From: Candidatus Methanoperedens sp.
Lineage (GTDB): Archaea; Halobacteriota; Methanosarcinia; Methanosarcinales; Methanoperedenaceae
DNA: 16,473 bases
Assembly: GCA_023249275.1 (NCBI GenBank)
Contig: JAHFCV010000029.1
Span: 1 to 16,473, forward strand
Direction of reading: 5' to 3'
This document shows, one piece after another, positions 1-6,732 of the stretch. Each line of letters opens with the position of its first letter. Positions within the stretch are counted from its first letter, which is position 1. The notes below the pieces were generated by a model, which was given only the letters and a program-made list of their open reading frames with translations, was not told the origin of the DNA and did no database searches. Both the position numbers and the translations under genes were made by a program.

Positions 1-1
1 T

Positions 2-493
2 TACAATGGTCTGGAAGCCGGGATGGGGATAGTAACACTTTCCACGCTCGGCATTATAGCTTACAGCAATGGAAATACGGTAGCCACTGTGGTTGTTGTC
101 GCAACGGTTTCTGCCCTGGCAGCCTTACTGTATTTTAATAAATACCCTGCCAGAGTATTTCCCGGGGATACATTAACTTATCCTGTTGGGGCGATTGTGG
201 CGATAGTTGCGATAATTGGCAACATGGAAAAATCTGCTGTTATTATTTTTGCATTGTACTATGTCGAATTCCTGCTAAAAGCAAGAGGGAAGCTCAGACC
301 TGAATGGACGGCTAAATTGTTAGATGACGGCTCCCTTGCCGTGAGAGACAAGGTTTACAGCGTACCGCATATTGCTATTTTATTGTTAAGAAAAATAAAA
401 GGTACAGCGTATGAATATGAGGTTGTGCTGGTCGTGTTGTTATTCCAGGTGGTTATTGCGCTGTTTACGCTGTATTCTTTCTATGGGTCATAG
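2..493 (+). CDS. aglH: UDP-GlcNAc:dolichyl-phosphate GlcNAc-1-phosphate transferase, C-terminal part (5' truncated by window)
   Basis: The reading frame is open from base 2, before the first ATG at 23, so this is the 3' part of a gene cut by the window edge. The first residues read YNGLEAG, the asparagine-containing loop motif of the GPT/MraY-like polyprenyl-phosphate sugar-1-phosphate transferase family. A FPGDTLTYPVGA motif follows (about residues 53-64 of the visible part), then a cytoplasmic loop with SVPHIAILLLRKIKG. Several hydrophobic membrane segments surround these motifs, and the last one ends at the stop codon. Family members move GlcNAc-1-phosphate from UDP-GlcNAc to dolichyl phosphate on the cytoplasmic face, the first step of lipid-linked glycan assembly. 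The glm operon at the other end of the window would make its substrate. Sugar specificity is inferred from family and context; another HexNAc-1-P is possible. Confidence 0.85.
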   Translation, partial: YNGLEAGMGIVTLSTLGIIAYSNGNTVATVVVVATVSALAALLYFNKYPARVFPGDTLTYPVGAIVAIVAIIGNMEKSAVIIFALYYVEFLLKARGKLRPEWTAKLLDDGSLAVRDKVYSVPHIAILLLRKIKGTAYEYEVVLVVLLFQVVIALFTLYSFYGS

Positions 494-890
494 GGCTTAA
501 GGCGGACGTTCCTGCATGGGGAACGCTGGCGCAGGGGAGTTTATATTTGCGTTATGTTTAGGTCTTATCGGGTTACGTGATGCGCCAGGAATGTTTTAAT
601 TAATTAACAATGAACTCTGGTAGCGTGAGTTCACAGCAGTTCGTTTTGAGTTCGTTGTTTTTATATTGTACGCTTGCGGCTGCATCGGACTCCGCAGTGC
701 GCCGAAACTGCGATAATATAATAATTGTGTGATTTAATCTGTATAAATCTGCGATTTGTTGATTGTTGATAGAATAACAGAGTAATAATATTTTCTGCTA
801 ATTCAGTGCATCCTGCAGTAGGCAATTGGCAGACAGATATTTTATGCATCTGAAATTCAACTTGCCATGCCCAAACCTTCAATTTCAAAG
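494..890. other. AT-rich intergenic DNA, no gene seen
   Basis: No convincing coding region was found. The short minus-strand frame at 661-888 and the plus frame starting at 867 have no recognisable protein character and run into repeats. The stretch contains a 6-bp-stem hairpin at 507-525, just after the aglH stop, an inverted repeat at 611-633, and a small hairpin at 666-687 (TGCGG/CCGCA arms). The hairpin at 666-687 is followed by bases faintly like the tail of the palindromic element at 1966-2017, so it may be a decayed relative. Nothing else can be assigned. Confidence 0.5.
611..660 (+). terminator. possible transcription terminator downstream of aglH
   Basis: An inverted repeat with 7-bp arms (TGAACTC 611-617, GAGTTCA 627-633) is followed by T-rich DNA (GTTCGTTTTGAGTTCGTTG then TTTTTAT to 665). 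Archaeal termination depends mainly on T-runs, so the T-rich tail may matter more than the stem. It lies about 120 bp after the aglH stop, which makes the link tentative. Confidence 0.25.
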
Positions 891-981
891 CTCAAAACCC
901 ATGCGCCCACCTCCCCATGTGACCCGCAGCGCTGGCAGGGCAGGTTTGCTTGCACTGTGTCAGGAATAGGAAAAATGAGGT
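891..981 (+). repeat. direct repeat copy A flanking the toxin-antitoxin pair
   Basis: This ~91 bp segment is repeated in the same orientation at 1838-1922. The two copies share long identical blocks, including TGCGCCCACCTCC, CGCAGCGCTGGCAGGG, TTGCTTGC and AAAAATGAGGT, with small indels and scattered substitutions between them. The core contains the palindrome CAGCGCTG. The copy ends about 60 bp upstream of the TATA box of the toxin-antitoxin pair. It has no coding character and is probably a dispersed intergenic repeat. Confidence 0.75.
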
Positions 982-1043
982 TGCTTTGGAGGAATATCGT
1001 TTTCATGAGATCATTACCTTCTTTGATTCGTAACTACGTGAAG

Positions 1044-1053
1044 CTTATATAAA
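1044..1053 (+). promoter_or_regulatory. archaeal TATA box of the toxin-antitoxin pair
   Basis: CTTATATAAA closely matches the archaeal TATA consensus. Transcription would be expected to start about 25 bp downstream, near 1072-1076. That leaves a very short leader carrying the GAGG ribosome-binding site at 1075-1078, seven bases before the ATG at 1086. The position relative to the gene is typical. Confidence 0.6.
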
Positions 1054-1085
1054 TTGAATACTAAACAGTTATTTGAGGATTTGAA

Positions 1086-1304
1086 ATGGAAGTAAAAACT
1101 GTTAAAGAAGGGATACTCATCCCAAAAGGGATTCTCAAACAACTCGGTATAGAAAAATTTGAAGTTCTTACCAAAATGCATGAAATTTTGATTAGACCAA
1201 AAACAAGCACTAAAAGGCACTATGGATTTGTAGGTTTAAAGAAAATTGACGATGAATTCATTTCGTCAATAGAAGAGGACTGGCATGGAAGAGGCGAAGA
1301 TTGA
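1086..1304 (+). CDS. AbrB/SpoVT-like antitoxin of a VapBC-type pair
   Basis: A 72-residue protein whose first half has the look of the swapped-hairpin AbrB DNA-binding fold: the segment VKEGILIPKGILKQLGI followed by a second strand ending EILIRPK. The acidic C-terminal tail (SIEEDWHGRGED) is the sort of region that binds and blocks a partner toxin. The ATG at 1086 is supported by GAGG at 1075-1078. The stop overlaps the TTG start of the downstream PIN-domain gene by four bases, so the two are translationally coupled. As in other such pairs, it probably binds its own promoter around 1044 and neutralises the toxin by direct contact; this is inferred from the family. The DNA is more AT-rich than the glm operon, which fits an accessory, mobile module. 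Confidence 0.75.
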   Translation: MEVKTVKEGILIPKGILKQLGIEKFEVLTKMHEILIRPKTSTKRHYGFVGLKKIDDEFISSIEEDWHGRGED

Positions 1305-1807
1305 AGCTTTCTGAATACAAGAATTCTGAGCGCATTTTCATCGATGCAAATATATTCCTGGATTATTCTTTACCCAATCCAGAATATGGTGAATCTGTCG
1401 CAAATTTTTTAGAAAAAGTTGAGCTTAATGAGATCAAAGCAGCTACTACCCCGGTTGTTCTTGATGAAGTTTCATTTATTATCTTGATGCACAAAGGTTC
1501 AATTCTTCTCGAAACACAAGATCGGAAAAAAATTATTAACTCTATAAAAAGAGACAAAAAAATATCTAATTTATGTTATGAGGTGGTTGAAGAATTTAAT
1601 GAGTTTTTGGATTGCCTGAAAGGCTTAAAAATAGTTTCTGTTAATTCCAAAGATTATAAACAAGCATCAGAATTGGGGAAACTATATTTTTTATTACCCA
1701 GTGATGCTCTTCACGCATCTGTGATGAAAAACAATAAAATTAGTAATATTGCATCAAGAGATGGCGATTTTGAGCGAATTGAAGGGATAACGGTCTGGAA
1801 ACCATAA
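1301..1807 (+). CDS. vapC: PIN-domain ribonuclease toxin (VapC-like)
   Basis: A 168-residue single PIN domain. The expected acidic metal-binding residues are visible: Asp15 in IFIDANIF, Glu56 in LDEVSFI, Asp135 in PSDALHASVM, and Asp154/Asp156 in SRDGDF near the C-terminus. All positions needed for a Mg/Mn-dependent ribonuclease appear intact. The start is TTG at 1301, overlapping the antitoxin stop (TTGA). It is preferred because the PIN core begins at residue 12 and the GAAGAGG/GAGGCG purine stretch lies just upstream. Family members cleave RNA, often tRNA or rRNA, when freed from the antitoxin; the target here cannot be read from sequence. Length is somewhat above the usual ~130-150 residues. 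Confidence 0.85.
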   Translation: MKLSEYKNSERIFIDANIFLDYSLPNPEYGESVANFLEKVELNEIKAATTPVVLDEVSFIILMHKGSILLETQDRKKIINSIKRDKKISNLCYEVVEEFNEFLDCLKGLKIVSVNSKDYKQASELGKLYFLLPSDALHASVMKNNKISNIASRDGDFERIEGITVWKP

Positions 1808-1837
1808 ATTATTTGTGGAAATACTATTCAATCTGAA

Positions 1838-1922
1838 CTCAAACCCCTGCGCCCACCTCCATGCGACACGCAGCGCTGGCAGGGGATTGCTTGCGCAGTA
1901 TCGGGAATAAGAAAAATGAGGT
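1838..1922 (+). repeat. direct repeat copy B flanking the toxin-antitoxin pair
   Basis: Second copy of the segment at 891-981, in the same orientation, about 30 bp after the toxin stop. It lacks two bases after CACCTCC and a few in the GGCAGGG(CA)GGTTTGC region compared with copy A. The two copies thus bracket the whole toxin-antitoxin transcription unit. Confidence 0.75.
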
Positions 1923-1965
1923 AAGTTTAGTATATTGAATGTATGCAAGAGAAGATTTCACGTTA

Positions 1966-2017
1966 AACCCCGCCAGCGGCGGCGCCTCACCGGGGTCTGG
2001 GGTCGCAACCCCAGCGC
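1966..2017 (+). repeat. GC-rich double-hairpin palindromic element, copy 1
   Basis: Two successive hairpins: CCGCC-AGC-GGCGG (1969-1981), then GGGTCTGGGGT with CTGGGGT-CGCA-ACCCCAG forming a 7-bp stem, ending in AGCGC. The element at 11819-11868 has the same two-part design, and 2199-2228 carries the second hairpin only. It resembles REP-type intergenic elements. It could act as an RNA-stability or termination structure, but no function can be read from it. Confidence 0.7.
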
Positions 2018-2198
2018 CGGTTTGCTGATATGAGCCGAAAGTGTAAATAGTAACACACATCTGCTGTTTTTCGAAAATTCTATGGTCGCTTCGGCTTCCT
2101 TGAAGCGCCGCCGATGGCAGAGCAAAAAGGTATTGCTTACCTTACTGATACCTGTGCCCCTGATGGTGATAAATGCCGGGCAGAGCACAATGGCATTT

Positions 2199-2228
2199 CC
2201 GGGGGTCTGGGGACGTAGTCCCCAGCGC
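2199..2228 (+). repeat. GC-rich palindromic element, copy 2 (second hairpin only)
   Basis: CCGGGGGTCTGGGG at 2199-2212 followed by GTCCCCAGCGC makes the stem CTGGGGA-CGTA-GTCCCCAG (approximate pairing), ending in the same AGCGC as copy 1. The first CCGCC/GGCGG hairpin is absent. The loop sequence differs from copy 1 while the stem is kept, which suggests selection on structure. Confidence 0.65.
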
Positions 2229-2279
2229 ATTTAGATGAAAATATAAGGAAACAAATTCCATCTTCAAGTGTGAAAAGAA

Positions 2280-2293
2280 AACGTTTATACGTT
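2280..2293 (+). promoter_or_regulatory. probable promoter (TATA) of the GT-C glycosyltransferase gene
   Basis: TTTATAC at 2284-2290 is preceded by purine-rich GAAAAGAAAAC, compatible with a BRE. It sits inside an inverted repeat AACGT-TTAT-ACGTT (2280-2293). A start site about 25 bp downstream would fall near 2312-2316, giving a very short leader before the GTG at 2321 or the ATG at 2330. The symmetry around the TATA element may also allow regulator binding. Confidence 0.45.
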
Positions 2294-2320
2294 CAATGAT
2301 ATTAAAAACCCTCATAATGA

Positions 2321-4405
2321 GTGAAAACTATGGATAACAAAAAAACCAATATTATTATTGCTATTTCTATTCTTTTATCCTATGGTGTAACCCTCATAAT
2401 GATAAAATACCCCGCTTCCTACACAAGCGGCTCTCCTGTCGCTTTGTTCTGGTCAGGAGTACCCACAGTTAGCATAGGGAAAAGCTTACTTTTCCTTATA
2501 TCTGCTCTGATATTTTCCTACATATTAACAAACGTGAAACTGGAACTCGATGAACGCTATGTTCTCATCTATTTGTTTGCAGCAGCGTTTGTAATCTCTA
2601 TGTTCCTCTGGAATATGCCGGAAGTCAACAACGATTATCGGGTATATTTTGATTATGCAAAATACATAGAAGTCAATGGCTTGAGAGATGCATATCCTGT
2701 AGGTAGCTCAGGGTCTACGTATTTCGTTATGCCGATTTTAGATGGTTATATGTTCAGGCTCTTTGGGGAAGAAAGGATCGTAATACAGGTTCTACGTACT
2801 GCGCTTTTTGCTCTGACCGCGGTAGTAACGTATTATATTGGAAAAGAGCTGTGGAATCGTAAAGTAGGGTTTGTAGCAGGGGCGCTGCTTTTGTCTTTCC
2901 CTTATTTTCTTTCAATGAGCCATTTGATGCTTATCGATGTTCCTCTGGCGTTTTTTGTCGCACTTTCAGTTTTTGCAGTAATCAAGGCCGCAAATAATAG
3001 TAAATGGTTTGTGTTTGTAATACCAGTGCTGCTGTTGGCATTGTTTACAAAAAAGACGGGAGTTGTATACCTTGGATTTTTAGTACCAGTGGTGTTACTG
3101 GCATTATCCATAAAATATAGATGGAAAATTCTTAAAATAGCAGCGCCTATTTTAGCAATAATAGGTCTTATCGCTTTGATAAACTTTTCAGATTTTTTAA
3201 AAGGAGTGGTAGATTCGCTGCTTCATGGTCAGCTTGTATCTTTCACTTCCCACGGTCTTTATTGGGTCAATCCCCAGTATTATTTAAAATCACTGCCTAT
3301 TGTTGCAGGTCCGATTGTGACCATATTTGCTTTTGGCTCTATTATACTCCTTCTTAAGAATAGAGACCATCGCTTACTGATTCCTGTGGCATGGATGATA
3401 ATCCCCGTTTTTTTAATGGTCAATCCGGCTTTCAGGCATTTGATTCCTGCTTATCCTGCGTATGCACTGGCTGCCGCAGTTATGCTTATTGAATTGGAGA
3501 AGGGGATTAGTATAGGTAAAAAATGTTTAATATTGGACAGACAAAATTGGAAATATATAGTTTATTCTACCGTAATCCTTTCTATCTTTATGGCATTGTT
3601 TGTTTTTCCCCAGATAGAGGAAACCCATATGCAAGTAAATGTTAAGGAATCGGCAGAATACACAAACGAGCTGGGAGCCAGGAACATCTCAATCGTTACT
3701 ATTGGCGATGCGAGTTTTAACTGGTACGGGCAGGGAGGAGACTTCAGGAATATGTACGATTATTATTCTACCGCTAAAGTTGAGTATTTCCCAGCGCAGC
3801 AATTCTATGATACAAATCCAGATGCAATAGTGGTCGTCAGCACAATCATTAACCCTGATATCCCGACGCCTTTGAATAATACATTACATAACTACTATTT
3901 ATCCAAAATCTTCAGCAAGGGTGATTACGAATATTTCGCTCCAGCAATTTTCTCCGTCTATCTCCCACAAATTGAATATCACTCAAGGTATCCTGAATTC
4001 ATGCAAAAGATTGGCAAAGGGATGAAAACAGAGATATACGAGGTCGCAAATCCTAACGCAGGACTTTTGAATTTCATCACCTGGACGCCTTCTGACAGGA
4101 AATTGCTGGATAAAAATGTCAGCGTTACCTGGACAATCGAGGCAGAAAATGAGCCCTTAGATGTTGGCTTTTATTACCGTAAACAAGATGGCTTCTTTGC
4201 TGATAAAGGGGGCAAGGAGAAAATACCGAAAGGGAGCGCAGTTGAGATAACAAGGATCATCGAACCATCCCAGACAATGGGCACTTATATAAGGGCTGTA
4301 CCCTTCGAAGCCGATGGCAAGGAGATTAAGATAATAAATGTTACCTTCAGGTCAGAGTTTTACAATGTTTCGGTATCAAGGGACATGAGGGGATTCAAAT
4401 TTTAA
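2321..4405 (+). CDS. GT-C fold membrane glycosyltransferase (PMT/ArnT-like, GT39-type) with large C-terminal domain
   Basis: A 694-residue polytopic protein. Residues about 10 to 430 contain roughly ten to twelve hydrophobic helices. The first external loop carries NNDYRVYFDYAKYIE, with acidic residues where GT-C enzymes keep their catalytic Asp. SMSHLMLIDVPLAFF (about residues 199-213) matches the second conserved region of the PMT_2 family. Such enzymes transfer a sugar from a dolichyl-phosphate donor on the outer face of the membrane. From about residue 430 onward there is a soluble region of ~265 residues ending in a beta-rich segment with several N-x-S/T sequons; I do not recognise it. 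The GTG at 2321 is one option; ATG at 2330 (MDNKKTN) is equally good and neither has a clear ribosome-binding site. The 3' end overlaps the convergent flippase gene by 11 bp. Donor and acceptor are unknown. Confidence 0.75.
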   Translation: MKTMDNKKTNIIIAISILLSYGVTLIMIKYPASYTSGSPVALFWSGVPTVSIGKSLLFLISALIFSYILTNVKLELDERYVLIYLFAAAFVISMFLWNMPEVNNDYRVYFDYAKYIEVNGLRDAYPVGSSGSTYFVMPILDGYMFRLFGEERIVIQVLRTALFALTAVVTYYIGKELWNRKVGFVAGALLLSFPYFLSMSHLMLIDVPLAFFVALSVFAVIKAANNSKWFVFVIPVLLLALFTKKTGVVYLGFLVPVVLLALSIKYRWKILKIAAPILAIIGLIALINFSDFLKGVVDSLLHGQLVSFTSHGLYWVNPQYYLKSLPIVAGPIVTIFAFGSIILLLKNRDHRLLIPVAWMIIPVFLMVNPAFRHLIPAYPAYALAAAVMLIELEKGISIGKKCLILDRQNWKYIVYSTVILSIFMALFVFPQIEETHMQVNVKESAEYTNELGARNISIVTIGDASFNWYGQGGDFRNMYDYYSTAKVEYFPAQQFYDTNPDAIVVVSTIINPDIPTPLNNTLHNYYLSKIFSKGDYEYFAPAIFSVYLPQIEYHSRYPEFMQKIGKGMKTEIYEVANPNAGLLNFITWTPSDRKLLDKNVSVTWTIEAENEPLDVGFYYRKQDGFFADKGGKEKIPKGSAVEITRIIEPSQTMGTYIRAVPFEADGKEIKIINVTFRSEFYNVSVSRDMRGFKF

Positions 4406-5906
4406 TCGGAAGGTAGTCTTTAATCAATTCTACATCATAAGCATCAAAGCAGTTCATTTTCAGGATAATTACTGAATACATGGCGCAGAATAGAAGGGCT
4501 TCGAATACAAGGGAGATGAGGCTGGTATTAAGAAAATGTGCAGCTGGATATAAACTGAGCAATGCAATGGCGCTGGCTCCTATAGGGGAAAAGAGAACTC
4601 TCTGGAAAAAGAAGAAGTTTGCGATACCAAGAGTCCTGTGCAGGGTTAAAATAAAGTAACCAGCAGCTATAGTCATTGCTATTGATGTGCCCAAGGCAGC
4701 GCCGAAATAGCCAATTTTTACTATCAAAAGTATGCTCAGGACAAGGTTCAATAACGTGGCTATGATGGAACTCTTCATGACGTAATCAGGCTTTCCAAGA
4801 CCGATAGCAACCTGGCTGCCGGAGGATGTCAGTATATTTGCAAAATAACCTAACAAGAGTACCTGAAGGGTTATCACAGAGAGTTCATATCCATTTCCGA
4901 GCCACACCTCGATAATACTTGGAGCCAAGAAAAAAGTAAAAAAAAGAAGAGGAATGCTTACCAATGAAAGGTATTTGGACGAGCGCATGTAAAGCTCTCT
5001 TAAGGATTTTTCATCCCCGGCAGCTTTAATCTCCGAGGCAGCGGGAAGGATGGCGCTCACAATGGCTAAGGGAACCATCCGCATTGTAAATGCAACAGTA
5101 TTTGCGACTTCATAGAAAGTCACGAAGCTTAACTGGAGAAAATATGTGATGAAAATTTTATCGGTCTGGAAGTGCATCATGTCGCCTATGCGGCTGAAAT
5201 GCAGTTTTGCACCGAACGTCAAGAGTTCTTTAAGTATTTTTGTGTCAAGAAATCTGCGACCAATTGCAAGCTGCGGGAAGACTCTTTTAGAGGCTACGAC
5301 ATAGGCAAGCGAAGTAATGACCGCGATTATTCCTGTATTCAGTATAAGACCTGTAAGCCCGAAGCCTCCGATAAGGAACAGAACTATTCCAATGCCCTCA
5401 AGAGTGGTTACAACGATTTTGATTTTGTTGGTCACGTCCATTTTCTGAAGACCAATGATGACAGAGCCAAAAACGTTCATGGTATTTGAGAACGCAAAGA
5501 TAAAGACCCCCCATGTAAGGACAAAATTCGCTTCATCGATAAGGGATGGAGGTATATGGAGAATGTTCTCAACAACCCATTTTATTAAAAAAATTGCCGA
5601 TATCCAGGAGATCAACCCCGCGACAGCATAAAACACCAGGGCGGAGTTCACGACTTTATTGATGGAATCGAATTTTTTCTTGGCATAATGCATAGAAATA
5701 TATTTTACCACAGAAGTCCCGATGCTGAGGTCAAGAAGTGCAAAGTATCCGGTAAACAGGAGCACAAGAGCCCATATCCCGAACCTTTCTGTGCCTATGT
5801 AATGTATTATGAATGGTGTTAAGAGAATCTTTATTAAAAGACCCCATGATCCTCCCAATATATTAAAAAAAGTATTTCTTATTATTTTCGTTGAGATCCT
5901 GTCCAT
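4395..5906 (-). CDS. polysaccharide / lipid-linked oligosaccharide flippase (Wzx-like, MVF superfamily)
   Basis: A 503-residue protein made almost entirely of hydrophobic helices, about 12 to 14. The N-terminal segment IIRNTFFNILGGSWGLLIKI and the following PFIIHYIGTERFGIWALVLL are typical of the polysaccharide transporter (PST/Wzx) branch of the MATE/MVF superfamily. SSGSQVAIGLGKPDYVMK matches the family's second-half region. These proteins flip lipid-linked glycans from the cytoplasmic to the outer leaflet. Length is normal for the family, no break is seen, and the ATG at 5906 places the first helix correctly. It lies 118 bp downstream of rmlA on the same strand, with its own candidate TATA box, so it is probably transcribed both with the operon and from that promoter. 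Substrate is inferred from the neighbouring sugar genes. Confidence 0.85.
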   Translation of the reverse strand: MDRISTKIIRNTFFNILGGSWGLLIKILLTPFIIHYIGTERFGIWALVLLFTGYFALLDLSIGTSVVKYISMHYAKKKFDSINKVVNSALVFYAVAGLISWISAIFLIKWVVENILHIPPSLIDEANFVLTWGVFIFAFSNTMNVFGSVIIGLQKMDVTNKIKIVVTTLEGIGIVLFLIGGFGLTGLILNTGIIAVITSLAYVVASKRVFPQLAIGRRFLDTKILKELLTFGAKLHFSRIGDMMHFQTDKIFITYFLQLSFVTFYEVANTVAFTMRMVPLAIVSAILPAASEIKAAGDEKSLRELYMRSSKYLSLVSIPLLFFTFFLAPSIIEVWLGNGYELSVITLQVLLLGYFANILTSSGSQVAIGLGKPDYVMKSSIIATLLNLVLSILLIVKIGYFGAALGTSIAMTIAAGYFILTLHRTLGIANFFFFQRVLFSPIGASAIALLSLYPAAHFLNTSLISLVFEALLFCAMYSVIILKMNCFDAYDVELIKDYLPIKI

Positions 5907-5956
5907 AAAATATCAGTAATTTCTGACGTATTTTTCTTTTTAATAGTACTCATTTT

Positions 5957-5986
5957 AAAATTTTATAAGTGTCTAATTATAGACAC
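5957..5986 (-). promoter_or_regulatory. candidate flippase promoter with adjacent inverted repeat
   Basis: On the minus strand CTTATAAAAT (about 5968-5959) reads as a TATA box, which would start transcription near 5935, about 30 bp before the flippase ATG. Directly upstream of it is a perfect inverted repeat, GTGTCTA-ATTA-TAGACAC (5969-5986), with 7-bp arms and a 4-base centre. It covers the BRE position. This could be an operator, or the 3' hairpin of the upstream rmlA transcript. No ribosome-binding site is evident, which fits a leader of modest length. Confidence 0.45.
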
Positions 5987-6024
5987 AATGTAAATCCAAT
6001 TAATTCAAATGTATATTCTTAGGT

Positions 6025-6732
6025 TCATCGTTTCATTTTCCGGACCAATTCAGTTGCCCTGAATAATGATTCAAACGTCCCGGCATCGCTCCAGTATCCT
6101 GAAAGCACAGAATAACTCATCTCACCTCTGCGAATATATTCATTATTTACATCTGTAATCTCAAGTTCCCCTCTACCTGAAGGTTTCAAGGTATGTATTA
6201 TATCAAATACCCGGGAATCGTAAACATACAATCCTGTAACTGCAAGATTCGATTTAGGAACATTTGGTTTTTCTTCAATCGAAATAATACGGTTCCCCTG
6301 CCTCTCAGCCACTCCAAATCTATTTGCATCCGGTACTTCCTTTAAGAATATCATAGCGCCAGATTTAAAAGATGCAACTTCTTTTTTCACATTATCTTGA
6401 AATATATTATCGCCAAGGATTACCGTCACCGATTCATCATCTGCAAAATTCCTGGCAAGGCTCAAAGCCTCGGCAATTCCGCCGGCTGTTTCCTGAATCT
6501 CATAGGTAAGATGCACTCCGAACTCTGCGCCTGAACCCAAAAGTTCAAGGAAATGCCCGGCATGACCGCGACCGGAAACGATCATGATTTCTTCGATACT
6601 TGCATCGATTAGTGTCTGCAGTGGATAGTATATCATGGGTTTATCAAAGACCGGCAGTAAGTGTTTATTTGTAATTTTGGTCAAAGGATAAAGGCGAGAG
6701 CCTGTTCCACCTGCGAGTATTATACCCTTCAT
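6025..6732 (-). CDS. rmlA: glucose-1-phosphate thymidylyltransferase
   Basis: A 235-residue sugar nucleotidyltransferase that joins glucose-1-phosphate and dTTP to give dTDP-glucose, the first step of dTDP-L-rhamnose synthesis in the cytoplasm. The N-terminus MKGIILAGGTGSRLYPLT carries the nucleotide-binding signature. It is followed by KHLLPVFDKPMIYYPLQTL, the metal-site region ILGDNIF, the sugar-binding EEKP loop and the C-terminal GYWSDAGTFESL. It is about 50 residues shorter than the enterobacterial enzyme and ends soon after that last motif, as in the short archaeal and bacterial forms; this should not affect catalysis. The ATG overlaps the rmlD stop (ATGA), showing tight coupling. It is the last of four rml genes. 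Confidence 0.92.
   Translation of the reverse strand: MKGIILAGGTGSRLYPLTKITNKHLLPVFDKPMIYYPLQTLIDASIEEIMIVSGRGHAGHFLELLGSGAEFGVHLTYEIQETAGGIAEALSLARNFADDESVTVILGDNIFQDNVKKEVASFKSGAMIFLKEVPDANRFGVAERQGNRIISIEEKPNVPKSNLAVTGLYVYDSRVFDIIHTLKPSGRGELEITDVNNEYIRRGEMSYSVLSGYWSDAGTFESLFRATELVRKMKR

Larger units (their letters stand above)
1923..2320. other. repeat-bearing intergenic DNA upstream of the GT-C gene
   Basis: No gene is supported. The stretch holds two palindromic elements (1966-2017 and 2199-2228) about 180 bp apart, a small hairpin with GCTTC/GAAGC arms near 2090-2107, and the promoter of the downstream glycosyltransferase. Minus-strand frames here translate the palindromes into GLRPQTP-type peptides. 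These are characteristic products of spurious translation of such repeats and were not called as genes. Confidence 0.5.

Noticed and set aside
666..705. Fourth copy of the GC-rich palindromic element
   Set aside because: Only the tail bases and a 5-bp stem look similar; too weak to call without a covariance search.
661..888. 75-codon minus-strand frame in the aglH-antitoxin gap
   Set aside because: It has no promoter, no ribosome-binding site and no recognisable sequence, in low-complexity AT-rich DNA.
1958..2230. 90-codon minus-strand frame
   Set aside because: It contains GLRPQTP peptides at both ends, which are translations of the palindromic elements, not protein.
5172..5489. 105-codon plus-strand frame
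   Set aside because: It lies wholly inside the flippase gene on the opposite strand, has no family likeness and no ribosome-binding site.
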